Source: Todiramphus chloris collaris (lineage: Eukaryota; Chordata; Aves; Coraciiformes; Alcedinidae). From it: a DNA stretch of 64,000 nucleotides. The translations under genes and the position numbers were made by a program. Below, piece after piece: positions 34,094 through 47,800 of this stretch (position 1 is its first letter; each line of letters starts with the position of its first letter). The notes below the pieces were generated by a model. The model was not told the DNA's origin. It was given only the letters and a program-made list of their open reading frames with translations, and ran no database searches. The stretch covers positions 2,551,318 to 2,615,317 of the forward strand of contig JANVCC010000152.1 in assembly GCA_025345505.1 (NCBI GenBank), given 5' to 3'.

Positions 34094-37000
34094 CTGCAAG
34101 CAAAAAATAACCACAGAGTGCATTAATGTCTGATTAAAATCCTGGACACATTTATATGTAAATTAAGTGCAACTCTTGGGTTTGGCAATGTGCCAGCAAT
34201 GCAAAGGTTATGTGCTTCTTTCTCTTAAACGCTTGCTTTCCCTCTTTCTGCAGGAAAATAATGGGATAATGTTTTCTGTATGGCTCCTGCAAATGGCACA
34301 CAGTGAGATGCTACGTTATGAAGGGTGAAGACAAAAAAAACCCCAGGAGTGAGAAGCCAGCGGATATTGAAGTGGACAAAGAATTGGTAAACTGGATTTC
34401 TTTCTTGCTTTTTGCATAGATTGGCTATACATATTTTCACAGACCACTTCAAATGACACGTTCCACTCAAAAATTATCTCAAAGTTATGCATTCACTATT
34501 TCCATGAGAAACCTGAGAGGCCCTTAAAACAAAAAGGGATTAAAGAAAAGCATTATTTCTTTCCTCACCTCTTTTTTGCCCCCTGTTTGTTTACCTTATG
34601 TGTTTGACAGTACTTTGTGTACAGGTCCTGTGATGAATGGACCTGCCTCAGCTCTGCAAGAGAGTGTTTACTGGAGCTGTCAGCTTTGGTGTTTACATAG
34701 GTGCCCATCGCCATGGATATCTGCTTTGTACATACGTTCCTCCTAAAAGTCAGATCATCCTTCATGAATAGTCTCAATAGTGCAGACATTGAAAGGAGTT
34801 CAATTCTGGTTAGTTATTTTGAAGGCAAGATTAAAAGACAACTTGGTGGTCTGTAAGAAGCTGGGCAGGGAAAAGACAAGAGGAGAGTAAAGAGGCTCTT
34901 TAATCCATCTGAGAAAAGCAAATCAAGGTCTGATGGCTGGAAGTCAATGGCAAAAAAAGGAGTGTGCAAATACTCAATGCAGAATATATCTGGCAGGAGT
35001 AACTGTTTGCCAGGGAAAGGCCAGAATCTCACATCATTTCGCATCCTAGTCATGGGACAAGACGATATAACCTATTCTCCTACACAAGTTATTGTCCTAG
35101 ATGCAAAAAATAATGTAGCACGTGATTTTTGCTGAGTGACTCAGTAGCACATGTTATAAAAGTTGGCTGTGTAAGTAGTCATACTCTGTTTCAGCAAAGG
35201 AACAAGATGCAGGGAGGTTCCTGTGCAGAAAGAAGGAAGTCTGACTTTGAAGTATCTGCTACTCTTCCAAAAACTTCTGTCACATTTAGGTGTTACAGAG
35301 AATCTCTCAACTATTTCTTTTTCAAAATATTGCAATGGTTTTCCAAGGGGACATCTGGCTTAATACCATCAGCTCTTCTCAGTTGTTCAGTTGAGAAGAG
35401 CCTCAATGACAAGCTGTTGCTTGCTCTTCTCAACCCTTTTCAGGTATATGACATAACTGCACAAATCTGCATCTCAAACTTGGACCACAAGAAAGGCCAG
35501 ATAAGGTGAACAGACCACTTATTCCCAAAGCCTGACCCAGGAGTAGTGGGAGGAGTGTCAGGAGGCATGAAAGGCAGTGCCTGTCTTCAGCACATGCTGC
35601 AGCATGGGATGGAGGTGACACTATGGCAACATGCCCCCAGATGTTCCCAGCTGCCAAAGTACAGCACGCCCCTTCCCACCCAAAGCCAGCTCCTTGGTAG
35701 TACAAACGCAAGACTTTGTGGTTAAAGTAGCTATAAAAATACACAGTCTTTAAGATGACCGAAGGACTAAGAGTGATGGATGCACCTTCCTGACTCCAGC
35801 CCTTAAGGCACCTGCAAACTCGCCCTCAATATGTGCAAGGGCCACATCAGCTCTGCCATACAAAATACTACAAAAGTGCATTTCCAGAGTCCTAAGTCTG
35901 CCTCTCCTTCCTCCAGCTTCAAAACAAAGGGGTTCAGTGCAAAACAGCTACAAAGCAGAAGCTGGTTTGTCCCCAAATTGAAATGACAGGAATGAGGCAA
36001 AGTCAGAAACGTCTACTGACAGTGAAATACTCAGAGCTCTGTTTCATCTCTCAGATTCAAAGGAAGAAAAGAACCAATCAGTGATTCTGAAATACCACTA
36101 ATTATTCATGACCTTCATCAAAGACTCCGCAAGTCTTGTGGCAGTAAACACAACACCTTGCTTGTCACCGAGCCATCAGATGAAGGTCCTTGCTTACACT
36201 GCCTGGCTGGGAAAAAAATACTAAACAAAAAATAAAATAAATAAATGCAGCTTTAGAAGTAAACAGTTGAATAGTGGGTTTTTGGGGTTTTTTTGAAACT
36301 TGCTAGTCTAAAATACAGAGCGGAAAAAAGAGTTTACACACACCTCATCTGTCCTCACTGAGACAAAGGCTTTATATCTGCCCACCCTGAGTCCTGACCC
36401 CAAGCTCTGTCTGGATCCTGCCCCCACACATCGTTGCACAGCAGGAGCATGGAAAGATTTGTGAGTGTAAACGCAAATGTCAGAGCTAATCCATATTCCT
36501 TGCACTGAGCAAATACGTGATTTTTGAAGGACACTTAGCAGAGAGCTATCGTAGGCAGGAAAAGTTTAAAAATACTGAAAGCCCATTATTCATCAAACCA
36601 ACGAATCAACCAAAATGGCATGATTTGTAGACAGGAATTTCACAGTCAATTAAGGAAGAAAATTTATGATTTCAAGAAAGCTAACATTACGCCTAACCCA
36701 TATATTTTTTATTTAGGGCCTTCACATAGAATGGCTCTGGTGTGTATAAAAGCGAGTGCATACCTCTTCTAGCAGCTTTATATTTAGTTACTTCCATTAA
36801 GGGTAAACTGTAAATATAACCCACGGGATCAAATAGTTTTAGTGTAACAGAGATGTGAACCTGAGCACTGATGCCAGACAGATTCAGCGCACTGGGACCA
36901 CTGAAGCCAGTGGGAATCAGAATAAACCATACATTACATTCACCCCATTTTTTGTAAGTCTTCTCAAGCCATGAATCACCAGTGCCAGTTCTGAATACGG

Positions 37001-38284
37001 ACGGCGGTATCGCATCAGCCACAAACTCAACCAGAGCATGAAGGAGACCTATTGCTCATCCCCCCCACTGCTCACAGCCAGCAGCTTTCAAAATCAGGCT
37101 CCTTATTCTGGTGATTAAATGCTGTTTCAGTGCCTTCATTTAAGGCCCCCCATTGTGCAAAGTGTGACCTCTCAGTTTTATTTTATTGCACAAATTTTCT
37201 AGGCTTTAATGTATATTAAAACGCAGACCCAGCTCCTGTTGAAGTGAATGGAAATATCCCTATTGACTTAAATGGAGACTAGATCACGCCTAGGAATGAC
37301 TCCAAAAGCAATATTAAGTTTGTGAGCCTATACATACATAGAACTTCCGAATACTCTTCTTTTTCTGGTTTAAATATAAAACATGTATCATAAACCTTGC
37401 TCAGCAAATAATAAAAGACAGGTAACATTCCCATCTAAAGCTTAACTTTTACTTTTCTCTTTTTTTACTAGTGTTTTGAATGTACAAATTTACTGTTACC
37501 TCCAAATGCAGTTTCTGCAGTGAATATTATGTCTGAGTTTCAAGAGCTGTAAAAGAGAATTAGAAAGCCTCAGCAATGCTATTTCCATTGACACTGGATT
37601 AGCCTGAAAATACACTTTTTACTGTGTCAGTACGCACAACATCGTGAATATCACAACTGGCCAGGACCGTGACAAGGACATTCAACATGTTAATAAATGT
37701 AACATATCTGCATCTAATAGGTAAGTAGGTAGATAATGTACAGGTTTACAACTCTTACTGAACATGGCATGCTATCATGTGTTTCAGGAGCAATTTCAAG
37801 TGTGGGCTCTTGCCACAGGAGGGATCACTGCTACTGTTGTGCCCGCAGCTTTAGGTGTACAGACGGGTTGAAAACCGCGCCTGCTTATAGAAGAAACCTG
37901 CACCATGTGATGGTTTAGACCACACATGGCCAGTTGGTCTGAAATCCAGATCAGGTCCATGTGAAAACTTCCTCTGACCTCCCATATCTTGGGCCGGCCA
38001 ATAACACAGACAAAGTCAGGGATACTCACGTGACTTCAATGCACAGTGCAATTGCTGATCAGGTCTGTCAGGGGTCATTAAATCAGGTACAGCCCCATCA
38101 TCAAGGCTTGCACAGGCATGACCTTGACACCATGCTGGGGAAGGTGTCCTGCCTGAGCACAGACCTTGGCCAGCCCTTACTCAGGCTGCAACATACAAAT
38201 ATATCTTCATTTACTGCAGCTAAAGGCAAAGTTCAACTAATTAAAGATGATAAGTTTAGGTCTGGTCAGTGCTCCCTCAGATCA
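34094..38284. other. Intronic DNA with old-repeat tags
   Basis: Holds the ACTGAAGCCAGTGGGAAT tag near 36901 and the paired tags at 37232-37292. A 109-codon minus frame (37022-36693) crosses the first tag and is probably repeat-derived. No exon was recognised. Confidence 0.5.
37232..37292. repeat. Ancient amniote repeat tag (GAAGTcAATGG type)
   Basis: CTGTTGAAGTGAATGGAAAT and TATTGACTTAAATGGAGACT followed by AGATCACGCC carry, in both orientations, a tag resembling CCATTGAAGTCAATGGGA and ACTGGATCAGGCCC, which recurs in old amniote interspersed repeats. Single-base decay is evident. The same tag is seen near 10610, 21401, 36895 and 43195. Family not named. Confidence 0.35.
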
Positions 38285-38480
38285 AAATAATAAGAATTAA
38301 TATATATGTAGGTTTACACATTTGTCAATACTAATATGTATGAATATACTGACATTTATGAATGCATGAATATTTATTAATTTATGAATATTTATACATA
38401 ATATGTCCATACATATATATGAATACCAACAAATATGGTGTGTGTGCATATATATATTCATATATACATGAATGATGTGA
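38285..38480. repeat. AT-rich TATG/ATGAATAT simple sequence
   Basis: About 195 bp of imperfect repeats built on ATATGTATGAATAT, TTTATGAATATTTATACATA and GCATATATATATTCATATAT. Several parts are self-complementary. The CR1 fragment at 38494 abuts it. Confidence 0.85.
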
Positions 38481-38493
38481 TTCAAAGTGTAAA

Positions 38494-38600
38494 TCAGAGA
38501 ATCACAGAATGGTCTGGGTTGGAAGGGACCTTAAAGACCATCTAGTTCCAACCCCCATTAGCAATGTCATCTACCACAGGGACTGGGTTTTCTCAGCAGT
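38494..38600 (-). mobile_element. CR1 LINE 3'-end fragment
   Basis: AGAATCACAGAATGGTCTGG, TTGGAAGGGACCTTAAAGAC and CATCTAGTTCCAACCCCC form the reversed 3' end of CR1. Similarity fades after about 38600 (TCTACCACAGGGACTGGGTT). It is inserted directly beside the AT-rich simple-sequence block at 38285-38480. Confidence 0.9.
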
Positions 38601-38837
38601 CTGTCTGCAGCTCCCTGCATGTCCCAAAGCAGACAGCAAGGCTGCGGGACTGCTGCCACAAGGGCAGACTTCCCAGTAAAGCAGCATCTTAATGGTACTG
38701 AAATAGAGACACATCTCACATTAGGTGCTTGATCTTCCAGGCTACCTATATTGTGAGTTTTGAGATGAGATTCCTCCTTCCTTACTTTCAAATGACTTAA
38801 ATGCAATGCTGTTGGTTTCCTTTGCTTGCTTTATTTT

Positions 38838-38864
38838 GGGCAGGGGGGCGGGGGGGAGGCAGGG
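38838..38864 (+). other. G-quadruplex motif
   Basis: GGG, CA, six G, C, seven G, AGGCA, GGG fits the pattern of four G runs of at least three separated by loops of 1-7 bases. It is on the plus strand, so it would form on the non-template strand only for plus-directed transcription. Potential to fold is inferred from pattern alone. Confidence 0.75.
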
Positions 38865-39147
38865 AAGGATTACAACTGCACATCAAATTCAGCTATCACT
38901 TAAATACCACATCTTCAAGGTCACTTACACATCAATTTCTGAGCAATTTTGCAAACATATCATCAAGACACGGAACCAGAGGCTTAGTCAAATAATTTCC
39001 CTATCTTCCTCCATTTATGAATTAAATGAAGTAAGATGTGCCAACATTTTCACCTGACTATGCTTTATTATGTTTTTTGTATCTTCCATTGCATCCCTCT
39101 ACTTATTTAAAGAAATACCCATTTTCATCTTGCTTTAATTTTTGCTT

Positions 39148-39275
39148 GCATAAAAAAAAAAAAAGTCTTACATGAATAAAAAAAAAATACACAATGGACA
39201 ACTCTGGAAGAACCAAATTGACTTCAAAAGCACAAATACAAAAAGAAAAAAAAAAGCACAAAAAAAAAGAATCCC
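39148..39275 (+). repeat. A-rich low-complexity block
   Basis: Several runs of 8-13 A separated by short unique pieces (AAAAAAAAAAAAGTC, GAAAAAAAAAAGCAC, AAAAAAAAGAATC). No parent retrogene can be recognised beside it. Confidence 0.85.
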
Positions 39276-42200
39276 TCTCATTTATGAATAATCTCTGTCA
39301 AAGTTTAACACACCCCATCACTGACAAACCATGCAGCAAAACCCTGCAATACAAGCAGGCTGAGAGAAGCCATGAAACCCCAGCAGTGACTAAACTGCTG
39401 CTATGTACCATTTCCTATTCACTGCAAGTGCTTGGGAACAACAGGCAATCCGTGACTCTGCTCTGAGAAATGGGAGGTGCTGTGAGCCCACGTGGCTTGA
39501 GCTGCATCATTCAACTTTTTTGAACGTGAGCTGCTGCTAGCATCCCTTTAATCCAGGTAGATCCACCTTCCTCTTTGGTCTCAGAGGCTCAGCAAAATAT
39601 GGTGCCTGTTTATGGCATGAACTTTGTGCTACTCACTGGACATGCACAGACTCAACTTTTCATACAAAGGGGTAAGAAAAACAAAGGAAAAGTGCAATTT
39701 TGCAACTGTGGCACGTGTTGTGCAGAATTCAGATACCTCAAGATTTAGACAGGCTTGCAGGAAGATCCATTCTGGGAACACGTGCTTAATGTACCTCAGA
39801 AGAACAACAGTTGATGGTATAATTTCACTCTGTTGACTATGCTTTTGGTTTTGGGTTTTTTTAGTATTAAAAAGCCATTTGTGGCTACTGGGTTTCAAGC
39901 CATGCTTGAGTTACAAACTGAATTCTCTTCAATATCTTAACCTCTGTTTGCATTTATCCCTCTGTATATCTTTTTCCCTACAGAAAGCAATGTGTTCTGT
40001 CTTGTTTTCTGAGCACCACTGGGATTACAACACTCTCATGTGCCATGTGTCCACCTCTGCGGACCTTCCCAATCAAACTGAATATGGAGATGGCACCAGC
40101 AGAAATTCTGACGTTACTAGTACCAACAATGAAAGCTATTCAACTTTGATAATAACCTGTTTGTACTGAGGCGTTTTTCTCAAAGGGTCTGGCTAAAGCC
40201 TAGCATAACCCAGATTTTCTGTACATCTCCTTTAGTAGATTAATAAAGAGATCAAAGTCCGACCCATGTGTTCTCTGCCAGGAGGACTGGGAAGATATTT
40301 TAAAAAGAAGAGTTTGCTCCTGGTTATTTTAGAAACAAGATCAGAAGCAGAGCAAAGCTGAAGCTGGAAGAAGAGATGGAGAAAAAAGGCAAATGATGCT
40401 CAAAAGGATTCTGATAAAAGTCCTGGCAAAGGACTTTTGTACAGGGTCTTTATACAGAGCTCTGTACCTTTGTACTGCCTACAGTACAGCAGATTTTTTG
40501 GGAACCCTTCCACAAAATTTGTGCTGATCTGCTTTAGCTGTTTTGCACTGGTGCTGATGGAGGCGGAGGGAAGCGGATGCAGCTCTGCAGGGGAGCCTGG
40601 TTGCTGGGGGAGGCTGCCCTGGAGAGAGAGTGATCCTTCATACTGTGGAAGGCAATGCGGACCTTACCTAGGCTGAAGTACAACATAAACAGGCACTGGA
40701 TCTTCTGATGGATCTCAGCACTGAGGCATGTTGGCCTGGGATAGTTGGTCAGAGCAGACAACGGACTACTGGGAATTTTCCACCTAATAAATGTCTTCCA
40801 TCTTTTAGCTACATATAGTATACTGGAAACAGAGTATCTATACTTTTTGCTGGAAATAGAGTTATCTTTTTCGGCCCACTTTGTTGATGATTCTTTCAGC
40901 CCACAGCAAATAGGCAACCCTATGAAAAGAGTAACAACTTTAACCCTGACATCTGACTTTACTATCCAAACACAAACCCAGAGGGACAGTCAAAAAGGGA
41001 GAATGTGTACCTCTGAAAGGACTTTGATAGCCATGCTGCACTTGAACATGAACACCGCAGGGAAGAGGGAAGTGTGACACACAGAGCCAACACCAGAGCA
41101 CCATTTAAACCCCCTGCAAGGCATAGACACATTTCCTCTGCTTGAAGGTTCCGTGCATGACTCTGGAGTCTATTTTACAAAGCATGTAAAAAAATCAGAG
41201 AATCTTAAAAAAAAACGAGCTCCACAAACAGCATGGAGAGAAGAGACACTGATTTACAGTAAGGGAGTTTAATCTTTCAATCTGCTGAGCTTATTAAAAA
41301 GAAGATGGAGGGGCAAATTGATTAGAAAATCCATGTAAAGTTCATGGGGAAATATTATTGGGAAGTAAAGTGCTCTTTAATCTAACAAAATATGGTGGAG
41401 CAACATGTAATGATTGGAAACTGAAGCCAGGAAAAATAAAATTAGCAATCAGCTTGATACCCTTCTTTCTTATTTATTTTTCTAAAAGGGGGTGATTAAT
41501 TCCCAGACTAATTTCTTCCTATCTCTAGACATCTGCAAATGAAGGCTACAAACTGTTGGGGGAGAAACATTCCATGGTAAATGTATGCTGTGCTTTATTT
41601 AGAGAAATATCACTCAGTAAAGAGGTATTAAAGTGATACATAATAGACAGAGATAGAAAAGGGATGAAACCAAATGATCTGGTCTCTTATGTCTCTAAGC
41701 ACTATGGATCTGTGAACACTGCCCAGTTCTCTTCTCTGAGCTTGGAGAGAGGAGGTTCACTGGATGGTTCTGGTCTGTGGCAGTGCTCCTAACTGCCACA
41801 GTTTCACTCCCATGGTCACTCTTTTGTTGTGCCAACAGCCTCTGCATTGCCATCCCCATGGATGGGAGAACATACACCTAATGAAAAAACAGATCCTGGT
41901 ATCTTCTCACTGTTACATACGGGAGCACGCAAGAAACTGAAAAGCCTGTTCTAGAGATGTGCACAAAGTATCAGAAGCAGCACATCTGCTGTCCATGACC
42001 ACCACTGAGCCTGCAGCTACATCCAAGCTGAGCACTGGGAGGGAGGTACTGTAGGGGTGTCAGGCAGTGAACATCCTGGTCCCCTTCTGTGCTTGAGGAG
42101 AAATTCCCAGATTACAAGAGGCTCTCAGGCAGCCAACCTTGTGGCTTTGTAAGAATAATCAATTTCCCTTGTGTCTCTTAGGGTGAATTTTCCAGAAGAT

Positions 42201-44771
42201 AAGAGCTCTTCAGGCAGTATACACTTTGTCAATATTGTTCATGATGCTGTAGCAGAACACTGCTGTTTCACAAGGCAACACACTTTGCATGTCACTATAA
42301 AATGCAGATCGAATGCACTGGAAGCTGAAGTTTTATCCAGACCCATTTGCAGGACTATCCCCAGAAAATGAAAGTTTTTCCTCTGTATCACACTGGCTTT
42401 GCATACAGGGGCCAGGGCACTCAACAGTCAGCATGTCAAAAGAGAGGTGACTTGCTTTCAATCACGACTACTGCTTTAAACCGCCAGAAGCAAAGCATTT
42501 CATTTGTTCTTAAGTACACTTTTAGGTACACTCTCTCCTCTCTTCTCTAGAGAGGCTGAAGAAGACATACCGCCTTTCATCCTTCATGTCCAGAGGGTGT
42601 AAAACCACCTCAAGCTGCTGCTTCTGCTCTGGGCAGAAGTTTCAGTGGATGCAGCAGAAAAAAAAAAAAAGGCAAGAAGGTTGCCTGGAGGCCAAAATTT
42701 AATTCAGATCACCTGTCAATGCTGAAAAGATTAGGAGCAGCTCTTGCCATTTGATTCAGTAAGAACAGGAGTTCAGTTTCCCTTGCTGAGCACACACAAG
42801 AGCAGCTCTGGTCGTAAACAACACACCTCTTTCACTAATAGGGAATTAGTCTCCACAAAGCAGTGCCTGTGAGACACACGTTGCATTGGTGCTGAACACC
42901 TGCATGGAAACCACACTGGCACCATGGCTTCAACCACACTGTCATTCCAGTATAAACCAAGGAGGGCCACAAACATCTGTGGATGGCTGGTAACTGATGG
43001 TTGAGAAGCTGGTATCTACCAATTCATACCACAAAACACAAAGCAAGCTCCTAATGTTCTCATTTTTGGTGGCAAGCTAGGAGGCCATTGATGAACTGGG
43101 TCAAGCTCTTCCATTACCTGAGACCTGAACATGCAGACCTGCAGAATTAGCAAGAAGGGTAGAACAGGAGAGTCCAGTCCTAAATTTAACTGTAGCCCCA
43201 CTGAAGTAACTGGGGAATTTAGTTTTTCTTTTGAAGACCAAATGGGCAGGCTGAGGCCTGCTTAGCCCACTACATCTATTTCTAAATCACTTTTCACACA
43301 ACTTGACTTGCCCAAAAATCCTGCCCTGAATGGAATTCAAATATACTCGCATTCCTTAAAAGTTTATTGTTTTGTTTTGTTTTTAATGGTCTTATTTTGT
43401 ATGGAAGACAGTAGGCTGATCCTGACACTTTCTTTGAACCAACTTTTCTCATTTCAACATCTACCCCAACAGCATACAATTTTCACCAAAAACAGTCACC
43501 AGTGTTCAAAGGTTGCTCATAACTAAGCTGGCTCTCTCCTGTTACGGCAAAAAATATCCACAGAAATTGCCAAGAGCAGTTCCAGATGTTTCTAAGCATC
43601 TTTGTAACAGGAAGATCTTAGAGACATCTACAAGCTTTGCATGGGAGGCATCTCACCTACAGCCGTAACTGTGATTGCCAAAAGTGAAATGACTAGAATT
43701 TATTTCCATGATGGATTTTTTCCAAATCTGCTCGAGCAACCTTACAGTAACCCTACAGGAAAAAGCTGCACATGATCATTAAGACCGTGAGAACTTTAAT
43801 TTTCTACCTTGCATAGAGGAAGGGGAACTGGAGTTGTAACAGTAAACCTAGCACAGACCCTGCACATGCAGACCATAATTATACTTTGGTTTCATTCTCC
43901 GTACTCCGTGTGATAACAAATCCAAGGTTCAAAGAGTATATGTGAATTTGCTGGAGTATACTGGCGGGAAGTATACTTGGGGAAGCATAGTCTGACATTT
44001 ACCTTCAAAAATCCTCCACAGGTAGGATACTCTTCTTCAGACAAGAAGACAGAAGGAAACAGGAAGCTGAGATCACAAGGGACTGTGGCAAACGGAAGCC
44101 GTACAATAAAAGCCTTAACACAGACAACCCTACTGTCTGTGATCATTGGGAGTGGTGCCAGTGACTCAGTGGGTGCTTCCTTTTGGCTCTGAACTGAGTG
44201 AAGCAAATAAATGTGCTCTTGCTCCCGTTCTCCAAAGTACAGCCTTTCATGTAAGACATAAAACTCAGCCCTTATCCCACTGGAGTCCTCTGAGCTCATG
44301 GCACTTTCTGTCAGCTATCCCTGCCCACTTTTCCAGGAGGTGTTGTGGCTCTACCTGAGATGCCAGGAAGCCAAGCAGGCAGCCTGGCACCCAACAGGTG
44401 TAGAGACATCAACACTCCCTTCTTTATTCAAGGCAAGTCTCAGATGCACTCCGTAGGAGTAAGTATTTTGTTCCCCAGCTGGTGTGTATGTACATGGACA
44501 TAAACTGCAGCAGCTCAATTTTAGAGTGTTTTATGATGAGGCGGACTAAGCTCCCTAAAGAGGCTGGGAAAGTCAATGTCTTGATAAAGTAAATAATGAA
44601 ATGTTGCAGAACCAATATACACCGTGTGATCCCTTGAGGGAAACCACAAGCGCAAGCCCTAATGAAATAAGACTCAGAAAATAAGTGCTTTGCTGTGGAC
44701 ATAACCCTTATGTGCTCATTATGCATCACAGCGACTTCAATCACTTTATCACACTTACTCAGTGAAATATT

Positions 44772-44836
44772 GTATATATGTACACACAGATATGATACAC
44801 ATAAACACACATGCACATACACTTATAGATACATAT
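44772..44836 (+). repeat. TATA and CACA/ATAC microsatellite
   Basis: TATATATGTACACACAGATA, TACACATAAACACACATGCA and TACACTTATAGATACATATA: alternating purine-pyrimidine DNA rich in TA and CA steps. Confidence 0.8.
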
Positions 44837-47800
44837 ATTCTAAATGAAAGAGGGTGAAAGTAAAACGTGATTTATTTTCACTTCTGTAGATGTCAAGACC
44901 ATAAATGCATAGTATACTTTTCTCTGCATGGATTGTCTTACAAGTCCATCGCTGTTCAAAGCTTTCATAAACACATAGCATTTGAATTTGCATTTGTGAA
45001 TATTTTAGGTTTTAAAGCACCCTTGTATTTTATACTTCAAGTTCTTAAATGCTCAGGAATACCATTGTGGGTTTTCCCTGGGGCTAATCAATAAGCTACA
45101 CTTAAGATTGGAAAAGTCTGTTTAGACATGAATTTAAAATGGAGATTAGATTTTCCCTGTTTAAAATGCATCAGTATGAGCAAATCGTAAAATTGAATTT
45201 AATTATTTATTTATACTGTAACTTTGACAACTGTGGAAGCAATAAACCCAACCAAACAAAACCCAGGAAATTATCCCAGATCCAAGAGCAGGAGGAAGCA
45301 TGGCTCCCTCTAATTGAGTTTCCTAGGCTCTTATCTTCTTAAGATCCCTTAGATTGTCTTCCAATTTTCATTTCCATTTCTTCCATTAAATGCCTCTAAC
45401 CCATGACCTCCATTTACAGCCACCCATTTATCTTCCATTCTTAATTGAGATGTAACGTGCTCACTTGTCCAGCAGTGAGCACTAAAACTCTGACAACACA
45501 CTTCATAAATACTGTCTCCTTCAGGAAAGCTTATTTAGGAAAGTGCAATTCAAAACTCAATTCTTGAACAGGTAAGTCTGTTCCATTAAACTTTTTACCT
45601 TATAACCATACCGTGGTGAAGACCAAAGCACCAATAACAAATAATATTATCTTTGGGTTTATTTGCTTTTTCTGCTACAATATGGAATTAGAGTTGTTCT
45701 GACCCTGGGAGGGCATGAGGTGACAGGGCCAGTGGGAAGAAAACATACAAAGGCAGCTTTCAGCAGTCAATCATTTTTTACTTTCAAATAGAATAATTTT
45801 AAATGTGGTGGTGTGCAATCAAACTCCCTCCCCTGAGACTCAGTGTACAGGAATTTTTGAAGGATGGTATTGTTTAGAAAATAGTTAGACCTTATACAAC
45901 ATCATTTCAGGAGCTCTTGACAAACATTATTAAAACTCCCAGCAGCCAGGTGCTTCTGAACCTATTTAACAGAGGGGTAAGCCCAGCATCAGAGTCAGAA
46001 GCACAAAAGAAGAGTAAAGCTCCAGCTACCAAGCAGTCATTTTAATCTCACAGAGCAATGCTAAACTAAAGCAGGAGAGAACCAAACAGCAATATCATAG
46101 CCCCTTGGAGCAGTAAAATAAAATTAATACAGCACCCCAGGCTACTATTAACTTGTAAAATTTAAGCAAGCATATTGTGGTCAGGCATTCAACCTCTCAA
46201 AATAAAAAGATGAATCACTCCGTGCTTTTTCTAAATGACTAAATGTTTGTACCAGTGATACCAAGTAAAACACAAATTCACTGTGATCCTGAAGGAGAAC
46301 ATCCAAGAGGAAAATCTGTCACACAAAACCCTCATACCAGGGACTACGCTGGAAAGCCCCATGGCCAAAACATCTGAATGGAGCACACTCCTGTTTCATG
46401 CTCCAGAAGTGTGACTGCAAATGGTGCTGACATAGCCCAGACAGCTTTAAGTTAAGGTTAAGGCTTGGTACTTACAGACTGGTCATTGTGCCAGTAAGGT
46501 CTGGAGAAGGCTACATGAACCACAGCATGGTGGCTGTGCCTGAAGGCTTCCCAGCAGCAGCACAGCCACACCATTGCAGAAGCAAGAACCGGGCATCTCC
46601 CCAAACACTCACAAGGGTCAGCCAAAAGTGGAGAAAGGTATTCAGGGAGGTTGGAGCACTTTGAGCAATGTCTAGAGGCAGCCAGGAACAAGAAACATAG
46701 GCTGCTGTATCTTACTTTCTGCAAGAAGGTGACAGGCAAAGCAGTTCTTCTCCCTGTTCTGCAGCAAAGTCTCCAGAACCTGAAGCAAGGAGTTTGGGTG
46801 CCTTTCACATACAGTGACACCGACAATCAGATATCTACATGGCTCCCAGCTGAGCAGAATATTACATCTTATATTACAGCAATTTATAATCTGAACACTA
46901 TGCTGGAATTACTCCTGCTGTCTCCCTGTGTCTGGATGCCTGATGGTCCCATCCCAAGACCATGTCACCCATCACCTGCATGCCCAAGTTGACTCAGAGG
47001 CTTATGTCCGGGTAGCTGTTGACATGAGAACAAGTTAGCCGAAAGGACCTCGGTTAACTGGCACTGTGAGCATGCCACTGAACAGCAGCACAGACTTTGC
47101 CTTAATCTTAGTTTGTAACTCCAAGGGGACCTGTGCTGTCAAGGTCTCTGATCCTGCACGCCACCAGAGAAGATCCTAGGAAGACACAACAGCATTACAG
47201 CTGGTTAGTAATTTTTAAACAACATACTGGGGCATGCACAGCAAGTTCTGATGAAACAATCCTTACAGAGGATTTGAAGGCACAATCAAAAAGTAAAGAA
47301 GTTGAGAATGAGGAGAGACTGTGGATGTTCTCTGCAAAAAACATCGCTGCCGGGACAAAACGAGAGGGGAAGTGGCAATGGCACTTCAAACGACATTGGC
47401 ATTCCCAGCATGAGCATGCCTCGACTCACTTGCTACCAAACAAGCATCTGGTGCCACCTAATTAAAACACCAGTTCCAGGAGGTGACATCCAGCATCATG
47501 AATCAAATGAAACATCTGCTAATTCTTACAGCAGCCAGACAAAACAAGCCGAAAAATGGCAAAACAAACACGCACGCACAGACAGTACTAACTTTGGCAC
47601 TGACACCCTGACTGAACATAAGAACCGCATACAATTCCCACATTATTAACCGGCGCATCTTCAGTTTAACTGATCGACTGTGCAAATTTGCTACAACACA
47701 TGTTCAGCTGCTCAACGGGCAAAAATGGATCAAGTTTTACAAAACAGGGTAAACATGCTTCATTGCACAGTATTGCACCGCGGAGGGGAAACCTACCCCG

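Larger units (their letters stand above)
38601..44771. other. Intronic DNA, quiet A+T-rich segments
   Basis: Apart from the G-rich motif and A-rich block listed separately, 41275-41470 is repeat-free and A+T-rich (GCTCTTTAATCTAACAAAAT, GTAATGATTGGAAAC), possibly conserved. An old-repeat tag is at 43195-43216. No gene was recognised. Confidence 0.5.

Noticed and set aside
34225-34470. 81-codon minus-strand frame just upstream of the candidate exon
   Set aside because: It contains a CATTTGCAG acceptor-like site but crosses a T-rich tract, lacks a convincing donor and has no recognisable motif. It may merit a look only if the 34.0 kb exon proves real.
36693-37022. 109-codon minus-strand frame
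   Set aside because: It crosses an old-repeat tag (ACTGAAGCCAGTGGGAAT) and has no domain features.
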